This document shows, one piece after another, positions 44,401 to 56,315 of a stretch of 64,000 nt of DNA. The stretch is from Costus lasius (taxonomy: Eukaryota; Streptophyta; Magnoliopsida; Zingiberales; Costaceae): positions 126,581,190 to 126,645,189 of the forward strand of contig CM050448.1 of NCBI GenBank assembly GCA_027563935.2, given 5' to 3'. The position numbers and the translations under genes were made by a program. The notes beneath the pieces are model-generated. The model searched no databases, was not told where the DNA came from, and saw only the letters and a program-made list of their open reading frames with translations. Every line of letters begins with the position of its first letter. The stretch's first letter is position 1.

Positions 44401-46298
44401 TCAGCTCCTAAGCTTTAAAAAAGCTACATGATGCTCATATTCTTAAAATTAAAGTCCAGGTTAATACATAGAATAACTGATATGAAACAAAATAGCAGAT
44501 CCTATAGTCCTCGAGTAAGATGCAATAAGGACTCTGCTCATGATAGCATATATGGTTGAATAAGTCATTGAATAGTAGTATATAACTACAGCATTGCCTC
44601 CCTTAAGTTGTTGTTGTTGTTGGCACCATCAGCACTAGTTGTTACTGAGAACTACTGAAACTGCCATCAGACAGGTCTTTGATTCATTTTCTAAAAATCT
44701 ATAGTTTGTAAAGGTTCTTTAATCTTTACAGTTTGCAATAAAACTATCATAAGTTCCTATAGAAATCTTAGAAGTTGTCAAATTTTCAATTGATATACTA
44801 ATAGAAAATTGATATACTAATAAAATGAATTATGTTAGAGACAACAAAAGAGTGCATTTACGGTAACCCCCTCTTTACGTAGTGTTCACGACGGTTAGAA
44901 TTAGTAATAGTTAGAGTTATAATTGATAATAATTAAAATTAGTAATATTAGAAATAATATTTTATATATAGTAAGTAATAATTAGAATTAGTAATATTAG
45001 AAATAGTATTTTATATATAGTAAGTAATATTTAAAAAATATTATTTTATATACTATAATTGAATAAGTTAATTAATTAAAGGGTTACCTTCTCCTCTTTT
45101 TTCTTTATTTCTTCTGCTTAATATAGTATCAGAGCAGGTTTTCTAAACTCTAGCCTTTCTCAACTGATATCAGAAAATCTTAATCTTTTCGCTCTCTTTT
45201 TTTCTCTTTCTTTACCATGGTAATGTGCATGGGCAATACTATTCATGCGGTACCATTAATCGATATAGTGGCATTGTTCATCGCCACCATATCTTGTGGA
45301 TAAAACCTTGTGCTGTCCTTTATTGCTGGTGACGCCTTGTGTCATTGCCCTGGCGCCCTCTATTGCTGGCGATCCCTTACGCCGTTGCCCTCTACTACTG
45401 GTGATGCCTTATGTTGCCTATTACTCCTGTTGATAATGCCTAACATTGCCTTTTACTCCTGCTGGTGACACCTGACACCGCCTACTACTTTTGCTTGTGA
45501 CGTCTGAGGCCGCCTTCTACTTTTGCTTGTGACACTTGACACCATCTTCTACTTCTTTTTAAATTATGTCGTCGTCTTTTTTATTACATGCAAGCTGAGC
45601 ATAATTGTCATATATGTTCTAGCTTGAGGAAGAGTGTTAGAATGTTAATAGTTAGAGTTATAATTGGTAATAATTAGAATTAGTAATATTAGAAATAATA
45701 TTTTTTTATATAGTAAATAATAATAAAATATTATTATTTATGTACTCAATATCTTTATATATAGAGGTTGCACCTATTCTATAATTAAACAAGTTGATTA
45801 ATACAATGTAACCCTTTAGGGTTACCCTCTCCTCTCTTCTCTTTATTTCCTCTATTCTTAACAACTACAATCAAAAAGTAATTGCCAATACTTTTACATA
45901 CACAAGAAAAGATTGCCATCCATATGAGCACGTGACTCAAGTTAAATATTCAATAAATCTCCGTCAATCAAATTTTAAATTGTGCTTTTAATCTAAGATA
46001 TGCTGACTAGCATAGTATAGAATCATATCATGCTTAGTCAGCTCACCACTTGACATCAATAATAGTGGAAAGAACTTTCCATAGTGTGGTGATGCTTAAT
46101 AGTCATCCTTAGGCTGATAGGCAGTAATAAGGGTGAGAGGAAAATTACCTTCTCCACATGGTCAAACACTATGACATCATTATAGAGTCATAGGTGGACA
46201 TCAGGAAGGTTCCTGTCATCCCTAGGTGAATTAGAGAATGGAAGCTTTTTCTTTTCTGCATACCACAGTGTCATAGGAAAAGTAGCCTGCCCATCCAC
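41470..46298 (-). pseudogene. Anthranilate synthase alpha (ASA/TrpE) fragment, six exons, unit 1
   Basis: Minus strand, in order. 46298-46149: GWAGYFSYDTV, then after two missing bases YAEKKKLPFSNSPRDDRNLP. 44287-44172: KVYVIHWV, TGA, then SSIEKA, TAG, QDGKNHLDSLLSRVHNIN. 44076-43829: STGFVEMHTHQFGVALT, stop, SSMTSEEYK, then after one extra A AGDIFHIVLSQRFER and ADPFEVYQALKIMNPSPYM. 43653-43588: ARGCILVASSPEIFTHVKK. 42311-42162: [16 protein letters not shown] to [16 protein letters not shown]. 41526-41470: ERLMNVERYSHVMHISST. This is the chorismate-binding half of the plastid enzyme that commits chorismate to tryptophan. N-terminal and last exons (GTVSGAPK region) are missing. An additional stop (CTATGA for CTTGGA) in exon 1 is private to this copy. 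Confidence 0.93.
44893..45863 (+). mobile_element. Small non-autonomous LTR element (TRIM-like), unit 1
   Basis: A 3' LTR of 229 bases (45635-45863) starts TGTTAGAATG and ends TTCTTAACA, preceded by a purine tract GAGGAAGAG. The diverged 5' LTR is 44893-45123. Directly after it TAGTATCAGAGC (45124-45135) matches the primer-binding site complementary to initiator-Met tRNA, one base from TGGTATCAGAGC. Possible 5-base target duplication ACGAC/ACTAC. The ~510-base interior has no gag or pol. It has irregular repeats of CTGGTGACGCCTT type. It sits in the intron between ASA exons 1 and 2. Confidence 0.85.
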
Positions 46299-47118
46299 CT
46301 GTGAAAAAATGCTGTGCATTCATGAGACACCATTTAAAATTTCCAGTTAGTTGCTCAAACGTATTCATGTCATTTAACTATCAACATTTAACACAAGCAA
46401 GGAAGTAGAAAAAACAAAAGTACTATAAATAATCTAAAAATAATGTCATTTGTCTACAGGCAAAAGATGTGCTTATCCAAGATGTATTTTGCTGTTTGAA
46501 AATAGGTGTGACCAAGGGTAAACTAGGATTCACATAAAAATATAAACTTTTTATATAATAAAAACGAGATTTAAAATACCACTCCGTACTAAGCTAGGAG
46601 ATTATTCTCTGTTTGTCATCCATACAAATAAGCAGCAAAGGAGAGAGATTGTGATATTACTTTTCCTCATCGCTAACATTGTACATGAAACTGTACCAGA
46701 AAAAAATGTGTTGATTGTGGGCCTTTTACTCTCTTATTTATCTTCTCTTTATCCCCTCCTTCTGTACTTTCTCCATTTATGTATTAGCTTCTCTTTTGCT
46801 TGCATTGTATTTGAACATAACTATAGTATATTTCAAACTGAATCAACCCTAAAATGGTTTTTTTGAGCTCTCCTAAATAGGGTATTCGCTTGGTGCATTT
46901 CTAATTTTTGTACGAAGAAAAGGTTAAATAATACAATGACATATTCTCGAAGAATATAGCTTCCAAGTTCGCTACTTTGTTATCACCCTAATTGGGCAAG
47001 ATTTCACTAAACTAGTGTTTCTTTGATTAAGTTAAGTCTACTTCAAGATTAATGCTAGAAACTTGCTTTGAGATGAGTGTTGTAAAACGCACAAGAACCT
47101 ACCAACAATTCTATTAAA
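46299..47118. other. End of block B, unit 1, no gene recognised
   Basis: Upstream (5') side of the ASA fragment. No earlier ASA exon was recognised. Ends at TATTAAAATAA, the point where segment D is present in unit 2. Confidence 0.5.
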
Positions 47119-47140
47119 ATAATATCAATATATGTTCCAG

Positions 47141-47369
47141 CAATGTATGGGAACTCCAATATGCAGATCAAGAACCAGTATCAGAACTAATTGATCATGC
47201 TCTTAAAGATCTCAAGGAAAACACCATACCTAGCCTTGATGATGCACACTCTTAGTTTGGCATCAATCAAGATCTTCTGATGGAAAGTATTTCCTTTGAA
47301 AAAGAAAGATCAAAGACTCAACTTAGATCAAAAATAGAAATTGTAGACCATATACATTGGAGAAACTTG
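47141..47369 (+). pseudogene. U-box protein fragment (PUB4-like N-terminal domain), unit 1
   Basis: The plus strand after a TGTTCCAG acceptor-like site reads LQYADQEPVSELIDHALKDL, KENTIPSLDDAHS, TAG, then in the same frame FGINQDLLMESISFEKERSK, TQL.. and EIVDHIHWRN. 'VSELI..AL..L', '.NQ.LL.E....EKER' and 'IV.HIH' in this spacing fit the N-terminal domain of plant U-box E3 ligases of the PUB4/PUB2 type. The U-box itself and ARM repeats are absent. The TAG is shared with unit 2. Confidence 0.6.
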
Positions 47370-47489
47370 AACAGTGTGGTTTGTCAACGGGCTTCCTATC
47401 CCCTCACATCCAAGTAAATTAGGTTTGCTACGAAGGAAAAGGGACTTACCTGAAGGTGAGCACGTGAGCACCAGAGGGCTCGCAGGCGT

Positions 47490-47585
47490 CCACATTGATT
47501 ATTCATGGCATACGTGTGGCATCGCGTGGCATCGGTGTGGCTCACGCGGCGGCGTCTGCGTGGCTCACACTGCACGTCTGTATAG
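47490..47585 (+). repeat. GTGGC array piece, unit 1
   Basis: GCGTCCACATTGATTATTCA followed by GTGTGGCATCGCGTGGCATC and GGTGTGGCTCACGCGG units: the same opening words as the module at 2697. It lies directly after the U-box fragment and before the dispersed repeat at 47585-47900. Confidence 0.75.
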
Positions 47586-48300
47586 CAGATCAAATATTAT
47601 CATTTTAGTGTTCATAACATCAATAAGTAGAGGTATGATATTTGTAGCTCTCAAATGTTAATAGGCACATGGGGAAGACGAATAACTAACATGAGTACTC
47701 CATATCCATGTACTATAATATGAATATTTCATTGGACCATTGAAATATGACAGATGTACTGATAAGAACCATAATAATAAAAAAAATTAAGTTCAATTTC
47801 AATTAAGACTTTTTAGTACAAAAAGATTGTCAATTTATGTTCCAATGCGTATGGCTCTTGTCAATTTCGAATTATCTTACATAAAATAATTCACCGAGCA
47901 AGCCTCAGCCTTCTACATGGCATAACAAAAATAGATTAGTGAACTTCTTCATTCAATAAAGCTAAGAGTCCAGTAGATGACAGTCACTTTAATACAAGTA
48001 AAATATGTGTAAGCTTATCCTTTCCTTGATAGTTTTTGTCATTCCAACTCCTTGTAACTAAGCCATATACATCATGTGTATATTTTAATGCATATAATAA
48101 AAAGGTTATTTTTGACACTCTTTAGGTATGTTTATGCGATAACTGAAAAGAATTCACAAAAGTAATATTTTCACTTAACAAATTTGAGAAGATATTAAGC
48201 ATTCTATCACAAACAAGTGCATATACTAAAGATAACGTAGCAATTCTTTCTAAGATCTATCATGTAGCAATAGTAATATAACATAAAGAAAATCAGTAAT
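47586..48300. repeat. Dispersed repeat and diverged internal duplication, unit 1
   Basis: 47586-47900 matches 17761-18010. From about 47905 to 48270 the sequence resembles 49059-49560 (shared CTTCATTCAATAAAGCTAAG and CATGTAGCAATAG), a diverged direct duplication. Confidence 0.65.
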
Positions 48301-48304
48301 TGAT

Positions 48305-48712
48305 TTGCAAATGGATCAAATATTTTATCTGATGTATAAATATTCTGAAGTCAAAATAGCAGAATTAGACCAGAAAGCAGGCTATAGTAAAGAACTAAAG
48401 ATAATAACAATAGGCTCTTATGGACCAGCTAGGAATGGACCAGTTAGGAGGATTGAGGTAAGGCTAATGATAATACTAAAGCTAAGGCTATCACTAAGGC
48501 CAAGGATAAGGGTAATGGAAATGGTAATGATCAAGGCTAAGGCTAATGTTAATACTGAGGCCAATGTTAAGACTAATGCTAATGCTAAAGCTAAGGCTAT
48601 CACAAAGGCCCAGGGTAAGGGTAATGAAAATGGAACTGGTAATGGTCATGCTAAAGATGATGCTGAGGTTGAGGCTAATGTAAGGCTAAGGCTAAGGCCA
48701 AGACTAGGGTAA
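48305..48712 (+). other. Low-complexity reading frame on GCTAAG/GCTAAT repeats, unit 1
   Basis: A 135-codon plus-strand frame. After about 55 ordinary codons it becomes a degenerate hexamer-like repeat (GCTAAGGCTAATGTTAATAC) read as KAKANVNTEANVKTNANAKA. It stays open in unit 2 (59507-59914). Openness follows from the repeat lacking stops in this frame; no domain, no start context. Probably a microsatellite expansion, not a gene. Confidence 0.4.
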
Positions 48713-49736
48713 TGGTAATAGTAATGGCAAACTCGCTAATGGCTAATACTACTAGCTAAGTGAAATTAACATACCACAACATAGAATCTATGTATCGATT
48801 TGAGCTGAGATCTATTTATACAAGGCTTATCATCTAGTATGAACCCAGATCAAAATCTAAGTTGCAAATATTATGCTATCTCCAATCTTCTAACGTGACT
48901 AAGTACATATTATGCTATCTCCAATCTTCTAATGTGACTAAGTACTGGTAAAGAGAACACATCATACTATTTGAACCCATGTAACACCAACATATATATC
49001 TTGAAATGTTGTGTTGACATGGTCAATGAATTGTTTAACATTGACAATTGATGGGCCAAGTAAGCCTCATACTCCTATATGAACATGGTGTAACAAAAAT
49101 AGATTACTAAACCTCTTCATTCAATAAAGCTAAGAGTCTAATGGACCACTATCAATTTAATACAAGTAATGTATGGGTAAACTTATCCTTCCATGATATT
49201 TTCTTCAATTCTACTGCTCCTTGTTGGAGTTTTAATTTTCCAATTAGTCCTACGTTGGCCATCTTTGACTTAGCTTCAACGCACTAACCTATGTATGTAT
49301 TGATGTGCATCATGTGTATATCCTTAATGCATATAATAAAAGGGTTATTTTTAAGACTCTTTAAGTATGTTTATGCAATAGCTGAAAAGAATTTGCAAAA
49401 GAAACATTTCCCCTTAACAAATTTCAAAAGATATTAAGCATTATAGCACAAACAAGTGCACATGTTGTACAATTTATGAAAGAAAGCAAAGCAAAATAGC
49501 ATAAATATATTGAAGAGAATGTAACAATTCTTTTAAGATCTTTCATGTAGCAATAGCAATAGTTTTTGCTACACATTGTATTTTTAGGATCTAAGAACAA
49601 AGATAAAAATTGGTAAGAAGGCAAGATTAGCAAAGCCTATTTTCTATTATATTGATCCTCTATGTTGTTTTGTTACACTAGCACATTAGAATATCATCAC
49701 ACCATCTTCTTAGTCATCCTTCCTTGCTTTAATAAA
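48713..49736. repeat. Repeat-rich non-coding end of unit 1
   Basis: It holds a 40-base tandem repeat (ATTATGCTATCTCCAATCTT, about 48869-48946), a stretch resembling the inverse of 8620-8760, and the second member of the diverged internal duplication (49059-49560). No gene recognised. Confidence 0.6.
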
Positions 49737-50774
49737 TATTTAGAAGTAAATTAAAAAATGTAAGAATGTTGTTTATAACACAGAAGAAACAGAAAAAAAA
49801 AAAGCACAAGCACCATAGATTCAAATATATTATAGTAGGATCATTTCAATAAGCAGCGGAAAAAATAACAAAATTGAACTGCAGGAATCTATTAGTTGAT
49901 AAGAAATACTTACGTGATATCAGATGGAATCATTATTTGTTAAAAAAAATATCATGTGCAAGCAAGATAACAGCTCAACCATACCCCCTCTATCTGACAC
50001 CTCCCATATATTTTGGCCAGCAGAGGATAAACACAAAGCAAATTCCAAATCAAAGCGAAAACTGCTGGCAAGGCTGGAGAAAGGATGTAGCAAGGCTTTG
50101 AAGATTGACAACTAATAATTCACTATGCTAATACAAACCTAACCACGCAAAACTCATCCTCAAATCCAGCCCGAATATTTGGAAAACAAACCCAAAGAAC
50201 CAATGAAATTTATTATTATTTTTATTTCTTTTCTATTGAAGTTCGTTTGAGGTTATGTTTTCCAGTATTTTAGAACAAAGTCCAATGATGAGACTTGACA
50301 TCTCAACAAGTAAACCTAGAACGTGACTGGAGCCATAAAGGAAAACCAAGCACTTGGTCTCAGAAGCTTCATCCACGATTAATGCCTAGTCCAACTGTTC
50401 AACAGCTACAAATGACTAACATGATATTATCTTTAGGAATTAGTAACTATTATAATTACAAGGGGCACATGATAATTAAAGAAAACATGTAAAGCGGTCA
50501 GAGGCATTCACACAGTATAGCATTTTCCGGATAGAAGAGAAAAATCATAAAACCTTTTTTCTGTAAATGCAGCAGAACAAAGAGTGCAACATCGATATAA
50601 AATGAAGAAATTCAAAAGATACATGCAATCCACGATCACACATCATGTGAAAAGGTAAAGTGATGTCAATTTGGATAAAAATCTGTCATTTAATTCACCG
50701 AATTTATAAACCATAGACAGGTTTAGTATTACACGTCACAAATCTCATTACAAAAGCAACATAAAGTGCCTTAC

Positions 50775-53700
50775 CGTAGAGCTAATGTGCATCACGTGTG
50801 AATATCTCTCAACATTCATAAGTCTTTCCACCTGTACTCATCCAGGTTTTGACACTTATACAAGAAATGAAATCAGGGATTCAGGGGCATAGGAAAACTT
50901 CACATTGTGAAAGTAAAATGTCAACGTATGTTGCAACAGGAATACCATTATGGCAACTTTAGACTTATCAAAGTGTAGTCAATGTTGGAACTATTGGAAA
51001 GTAGACATGAAAGGGTCTACTACTTTACCAATTTCTTTAATTCCCAATTATTTACTTTCTTATTCTTTTTTTTTTAAAAAAAAACACTCCTATGAATCCC
51101 CAGCCCTACCCCCTAAAAGCCTGTTAATATCAGGTGCAGATATTACATGGTACGTAGAGATGACAAGGCTACCAAGTGACAAAATTTACTGGTAAAAGCA
51201 TAGGAGAAATACAGTTGCACTTTGAGAAATACAGTTGCACAAAAATTTTGCAGATAGTTTATATGGAGAAATACAGTTGCACTTTGAGAAACAAGAGAAG
51301 CACCATTGTATATAATAAACTAGAAAAGCACGTGGGCCATGTATAAACAAGTAAAGACAAACCCTTCCAACATCATTTCTTCCTAAATCTACAAGCATAA
51401 TGTGCTCAGCACGTTGCTTTTCGTCATTTAATAGCTGTTGCTCAAGCCATTTATCCTCTTTTGTTTTCCCTCTTCTAATTGTTCCAGCAAGTGGCCGGTT
51501 AACAATTTTCTTCTGCAAACAAAAGAAAACTGCACTTGTCTTATGGAAAAAGATCGTTGCATTTCATGTCATCAATAAGCATTCTATGTGAGTATTTATT
51601 ATTTGAATGAACAAACCATGCAAGAAAAGCTTGAAAGGAATGCCGGTACTAATTTAAGGTAACAAACATATAGGTGCACATTTAGTAATGAAGAATCAAA
51701 GAGCTTCAGTGTGAGCAAATTTTCAGTCCTTCCAAGCTGTGATTCATCACAACCTGAGTTTTTCTAATTAATGAAGACTTTAATAATTCAAGAGCAATAA
51801 TGAATTTCAGAACAAATTTCTAAAAACTTGTCAACATAATCAACATTAAACATCAAGCCAACAGCATTGTATTGCCATCAGGCCAAGCTATTCACTAGTG
51901 GATTATTTGGTGTATAAATATGTACTAGGCCATATCGGTTCAGTCCAATACAGGTGCACCAGAACAAACTGGTTTTAGAAAGCATTTCATACAATTAAGT
52001 GATTGCACAAAGCATTTTTAGACACATATGAGTCCTTACTAAAGTTAATAGCACTCACAAAAAAGTATATCTTCAAATGGATACGAAAACTTAATTAATG
52101 ATAAACAAAAGGAGTAAGAGAACATGATTTGACTAGAAAATCAAGACATCAACACATAACATGGGCTCGTGAATTCGCAGCCTGCATATTTATGGAAGTT
52201 GCTTGACCTAAGTAAGAATCTTAATTTGACTTGATTTGTATGCACAGTATAATTGAACCATATATAGAGAATGCGATCAGCTTTGACCAAATTGGGCCAT
52301 ATGCAATGTGGTATATTTGCGGTGTGTGTGGCAGCATGAACCACTATTTAAAACACTACAAACCATGCTTAGCAAAATGTATTGACGCACACAAAAAGAG
52401 ACTGACTTTGTCCTTAATAGTGAGATATGACCCTTCTAGCAACCAACATGCATTTGGAAGGACGATTTTTTTACTGTGTAATCCACGCAAGATTAAGTTC
52501 ATCATATTTACATAGATGTGCAGCAACCAGATGTGTAATTCATCTAAATTGACATGTTCATGTCATAAAAATCTTGCTTGTTTATTTCTTATTATACTGT
52601 CAAATCATCATATATCAAGTCCTAGCATTTATGATCCATATTTTCAGAGATAAAAAAAAAATGCAAAAATAACTATGGAAATGAGCAATATCTTTACCAA
52701 GAGGACAAGAGAGAGAGAGAGAGCAGAAGATTGGCAAAGGATTTCACAAACTGAAAATAAAAAATTTTACATACCTTCTTTACATGAGTGAAAATTTCGG
52801 GGCTTGATGCTACCAGAATACAACCTCTTGCCGGGATATACTCAGTACTCAGTGCTATTAGCATTTAGAAAAGATAGACACTAAAAATAAAATAAAGAAT
52901 TTTAAGTATCAAAAGAAATTGAATAGTCAAAGTCAGGAACAAAATTATCATCATACAAATCTTCATAAGTTTTAAGCAATTTGATGGGTAAAATGTCTAG
53001 AAGAATTTAACACACTTGTAAATATGCCATGTATGGACTTGGATTCACGATTTTTAGAGCTTGGTAAACTTCATAAGGGTCTGCAAATGTACACCGCTCA
53101 AAACGCTGGCTCAAGACTATATGAAAAATATCACCAGCAAAGATACGTTCTTTTTGCCTCCAAAAGAGCTTTTTTGTATTCTTCACTTGTCATTGATGAC
53201 TACGTTAAAGCAACTCCAAACTGATGAGTATGCATTTCCACAAAACCAGTGGATAGTGTGGGGCTAAAATAAAAAGGTAAACAGGATAAATATAAGATAA
53301 ATTGGAAAGAGAAAAAGAAGATGAGTCCTCAACCAAAAAAATAAGAATAAATACTCACACATTGATATTGTGCACTCTAGATAGCAAACTATCCAAATGG
53401 TTCTTCCCATCTTGCTAGGCTTTCTCAATAGAGGAGTAAAGATGCACTCACACCCAATGAATCACATATACTTTCTAAGGGAAAATTAATATTTTTGCAA
53501 TTAAAACTAAATTGTAAAGCTTTGCAGAAATGGGAAGCATTCTTAGGGAAAATCATATCATATGATTAGTCATTGTTACACAAAATGTCAGCTACTAAGC
53601 TTTAAAAAAGCTACATGATGTTCATATTCTTAAAATTAAAGTCCAGGTTAATACATAGAATAACTGATATGAAACAAAATAGCAGATCCTATAGTCCTCG

Positions 53701-55490
53701 AGTAAGATGCAATAAGGACTCTGCTCATGATAGCATATATGGTTGAATAAGTCATTGAATAGTAGTATATAACTACGGCATTGCCTCCCTTAAGTTGTTG
53801 TTGTTGTTGGCACCATCAGCACTAGTTGTTACTGAGAACTACTGAAACTGCCATCAGACAGGTCTTTGATTCATTTTCTAAAAATCTATAGTTTGTAAAG
53901 GTTCTTTAATCTTTACAGTTTGCAATAAAACTATCATAAGTTCCTATAGAAATCTTAGAAGTTGTCAAATTTTCAATTGATATACTAATAGAAAATTGAT
54001 ATACTAATAAAATGAATTATGTTAGAGACAACAAAAGAGTGCATTTACGGTAACCCTCCTCTTTACGTAGTGTTCACGACGGTTATAATTGGTAATAGTT
54101 AGAGTTATAATTGATAATAATTAAAATTAGTAATATTAGAAATAATATTTTATATATAGTAAGTAATAATTAGAATTAGTAATATTAGAAATAGTATTTT
54201 ATATATAGTAAGTAATATTTAAAAAATATTATTTTATATACTATAATTGAATAAGTTAATTAATTAAAGGGTTACCCTCTCCTCTTTTCTCTTTATTTCT
54301 TCTGCTTAATATAGTATTAGAGCAGGTTTTCTAAACTCTAGCCTTTCTCAACTGATATCAGAGTAGGAAATCTTAATCTTTTCGCTCTCTTTTTTTCTCT
54401 TTCTTTACCATGGTAATGTGCATGGGCAATACTATTCATGCGGTACCATTAATCGATATAGTGGCATTGTTCATCGCCACCATATCTTGTGGACAAAACC
54501 TTGTGCTGTCCTTTATTGCTGGCGACGCCTTATGTCATTGCCCTGGCGCCCTCTACTGCTGGCGATCCCTTACGCCGTTGCCCTCTACTACTGGTGATGC
54601 CTTACGTTGCCTATTACTCCTGTTGATAATGCCTAACATTGCCTTTTACTCCTGCTGGTGACACCTGACACCGCCTACTACTTTTGCTTGCGACGTCTGA
54701 GGCCGCCTTCTACTTTTGCTTGCGACACTTGACACCATCTTCTACTTCTTTTTAAATTATGTCGTCGTCTTTTTTATTACATGCAAGCTGAGCATAATTG
54801 TCATATATGTTCTAGCTTGAGGAAGAGTGTTAGAATGTTAATAGTTAGAGTTATAATTGGTAATAATTAGAATTAGTAATATTAGAAATAATATTTTTTT
54901 ATATAGTAAGTAATAATAAAATATTATTATTTATGTACTCAATATCTTTATATATAGAGGTTGCACCTATTCTATAATTAAACAAGTTGATTAATACAAT
55001 GTAACCCTTTAGGGTTACCCTCTCCTCTCTTCTCTTTATTTCCTCTATTCTTAACAACTACAATCAAAAAGTAATTGCCAATACTTTTACATACACAAGA
55101 AAAGATTGCCATCCATATGAGCACGTGACTCAGTTAAATATTCAATAAATCTCCGTCAATCAAATTTTAAATTGTGCTTTTAATCTAAGATATGCTGACT
55201 AGCATAGTATAGAATCATATCATGCTTTGTCAGCTCACCACTTGACATCAATAATAGTGGAAAGAACTTTCCATAGTGTGGTGATGCTTAATAGTCATCC
55301 TTAGGCTGATAGGCAGTAATTAGGGTGAGAGGAAAATTACCTTCTCCACATGGTCAAACACTATGACATCATTATAGAGTCCAAGGTGGACATCAGGAAG
55401 GTTCCTGTCATCCCTAGGTGAATTAGAGAATGGAAGCTTTTTCTTTTCTGCATACCACAGTGTCATAGGAAAAGTAGCCTGCCCATCCAC
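50775..55490 (-). pseudogene. Anthranilate synthase alpha (ASA/TrpE) fragment, six exons, unit 2
   Basis: Exons at 55490-55341, 53474-53359, 53263-53016, 52840-52775, 51512-51363 and 50831-50775. Shares with unit 1 the two-base loss after YFSYDTV, both stops in exon 2, and the stop and extra A in exon 3. In exon 1 it keeps VHLGLYND where unit 1 has a stop. In exon 5 it reads [11 protein letters not shown]. About 100 bases of the intron before exon 6 are replaced by a local repeat (51204-51245). The shared breaks show the gene fragment was dead before the tandem duplication. Confidence 0.93.
54081..55056 (+). mobile_element. Small non-autonomous LTR element (TRIM-like), unit 2
   Basis: Copy of 44893-45863: 5' LTR 54081-54311, primer site TAGTATTAGAGC at 54312-54323 (one base more decayed than in unit 1), 3' LTR 54828-55056. 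Same position in the ASA intron, so it inserted before the tandem duplication. Confidence 0.85.
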
Positions 55491-56315
55491 CTGTGAAAAA
55501 ATGCTGTGCATTCATGAGACACCATTTAAAATTTCCAGTTAGTTGCTCAAACGTATTCATGTCATTTAACTATCAACATTTAACACAAGCAAGGAAGTAG
55601 AAAAAACAAAAGTACTATAAATAATCTAAAAATAATGTCATTTGTCAACAGGCAAAAGATGTGCTTATCCAAGATGTATTTTGCTGTTTGAAAATAGGTG
55701 TGACCAAGGGTAAACTAGGATTCACATAAAAATATAAACTTTTTATATAATAAAAACGAGATTTAAAATACCACTCCGTACTAAGCTAGGAGATTATTCT
55801 CTGTTTGTCATCCATACAAATAAGCAGCAAAGGAGAGCGATTGCGATATTACTTTTCCTCATCGCTAACATTGTACATGAAACTGTACCAGAAAAAAATG
55901 TGTTGATTGTGGGCCTTTTACTCTCTTATTTATCTTCTCTTTATCCCCTCCTTCTGTACTTTCTCCATTTATGTATTAGCTTCTCTTTTGCTTGCATTGT
56001 ATTTGAACATAACTATAGTATATTTCAAACTGAATCAACCCTAAAATGGTTTTTTTGAGCTCTCCTAAATAGGGTATTCGCTTGGTGCATTTCTAATTTT
56101 TGTATGAAGAAAAGGTTAAATAATACAATGACATATTCTCGAAGAATATAGCTTCCAAGTTCGCTACTTTGTTATCACCCTAATTGGGCAAGATTTCACT
56201 AAACTAGTGTTTCTTTGATTAAGTTAAGTCTACTTCAAGATTAATGCTAGAAACTTGCTTTGAGATGAGTGTTGTAAAACGCACAAGAACCTACCAACAA
56301 ATCTATTAAAATAAT

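Larger units (their letters stand above)
40428..49736. repeat. Tandem duplication, unit 1 (B1-C1)
   Basis: Matches 49731-60950, near-identical by eye. It lacks the 2-kb segment 56316-58326, whose position corresponds to 47118/47119. The junction between units (49731-49736, AATAAA) shares six bases with both outer ends (40428-40433 and 60945-60950). Confidence 0.95.
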
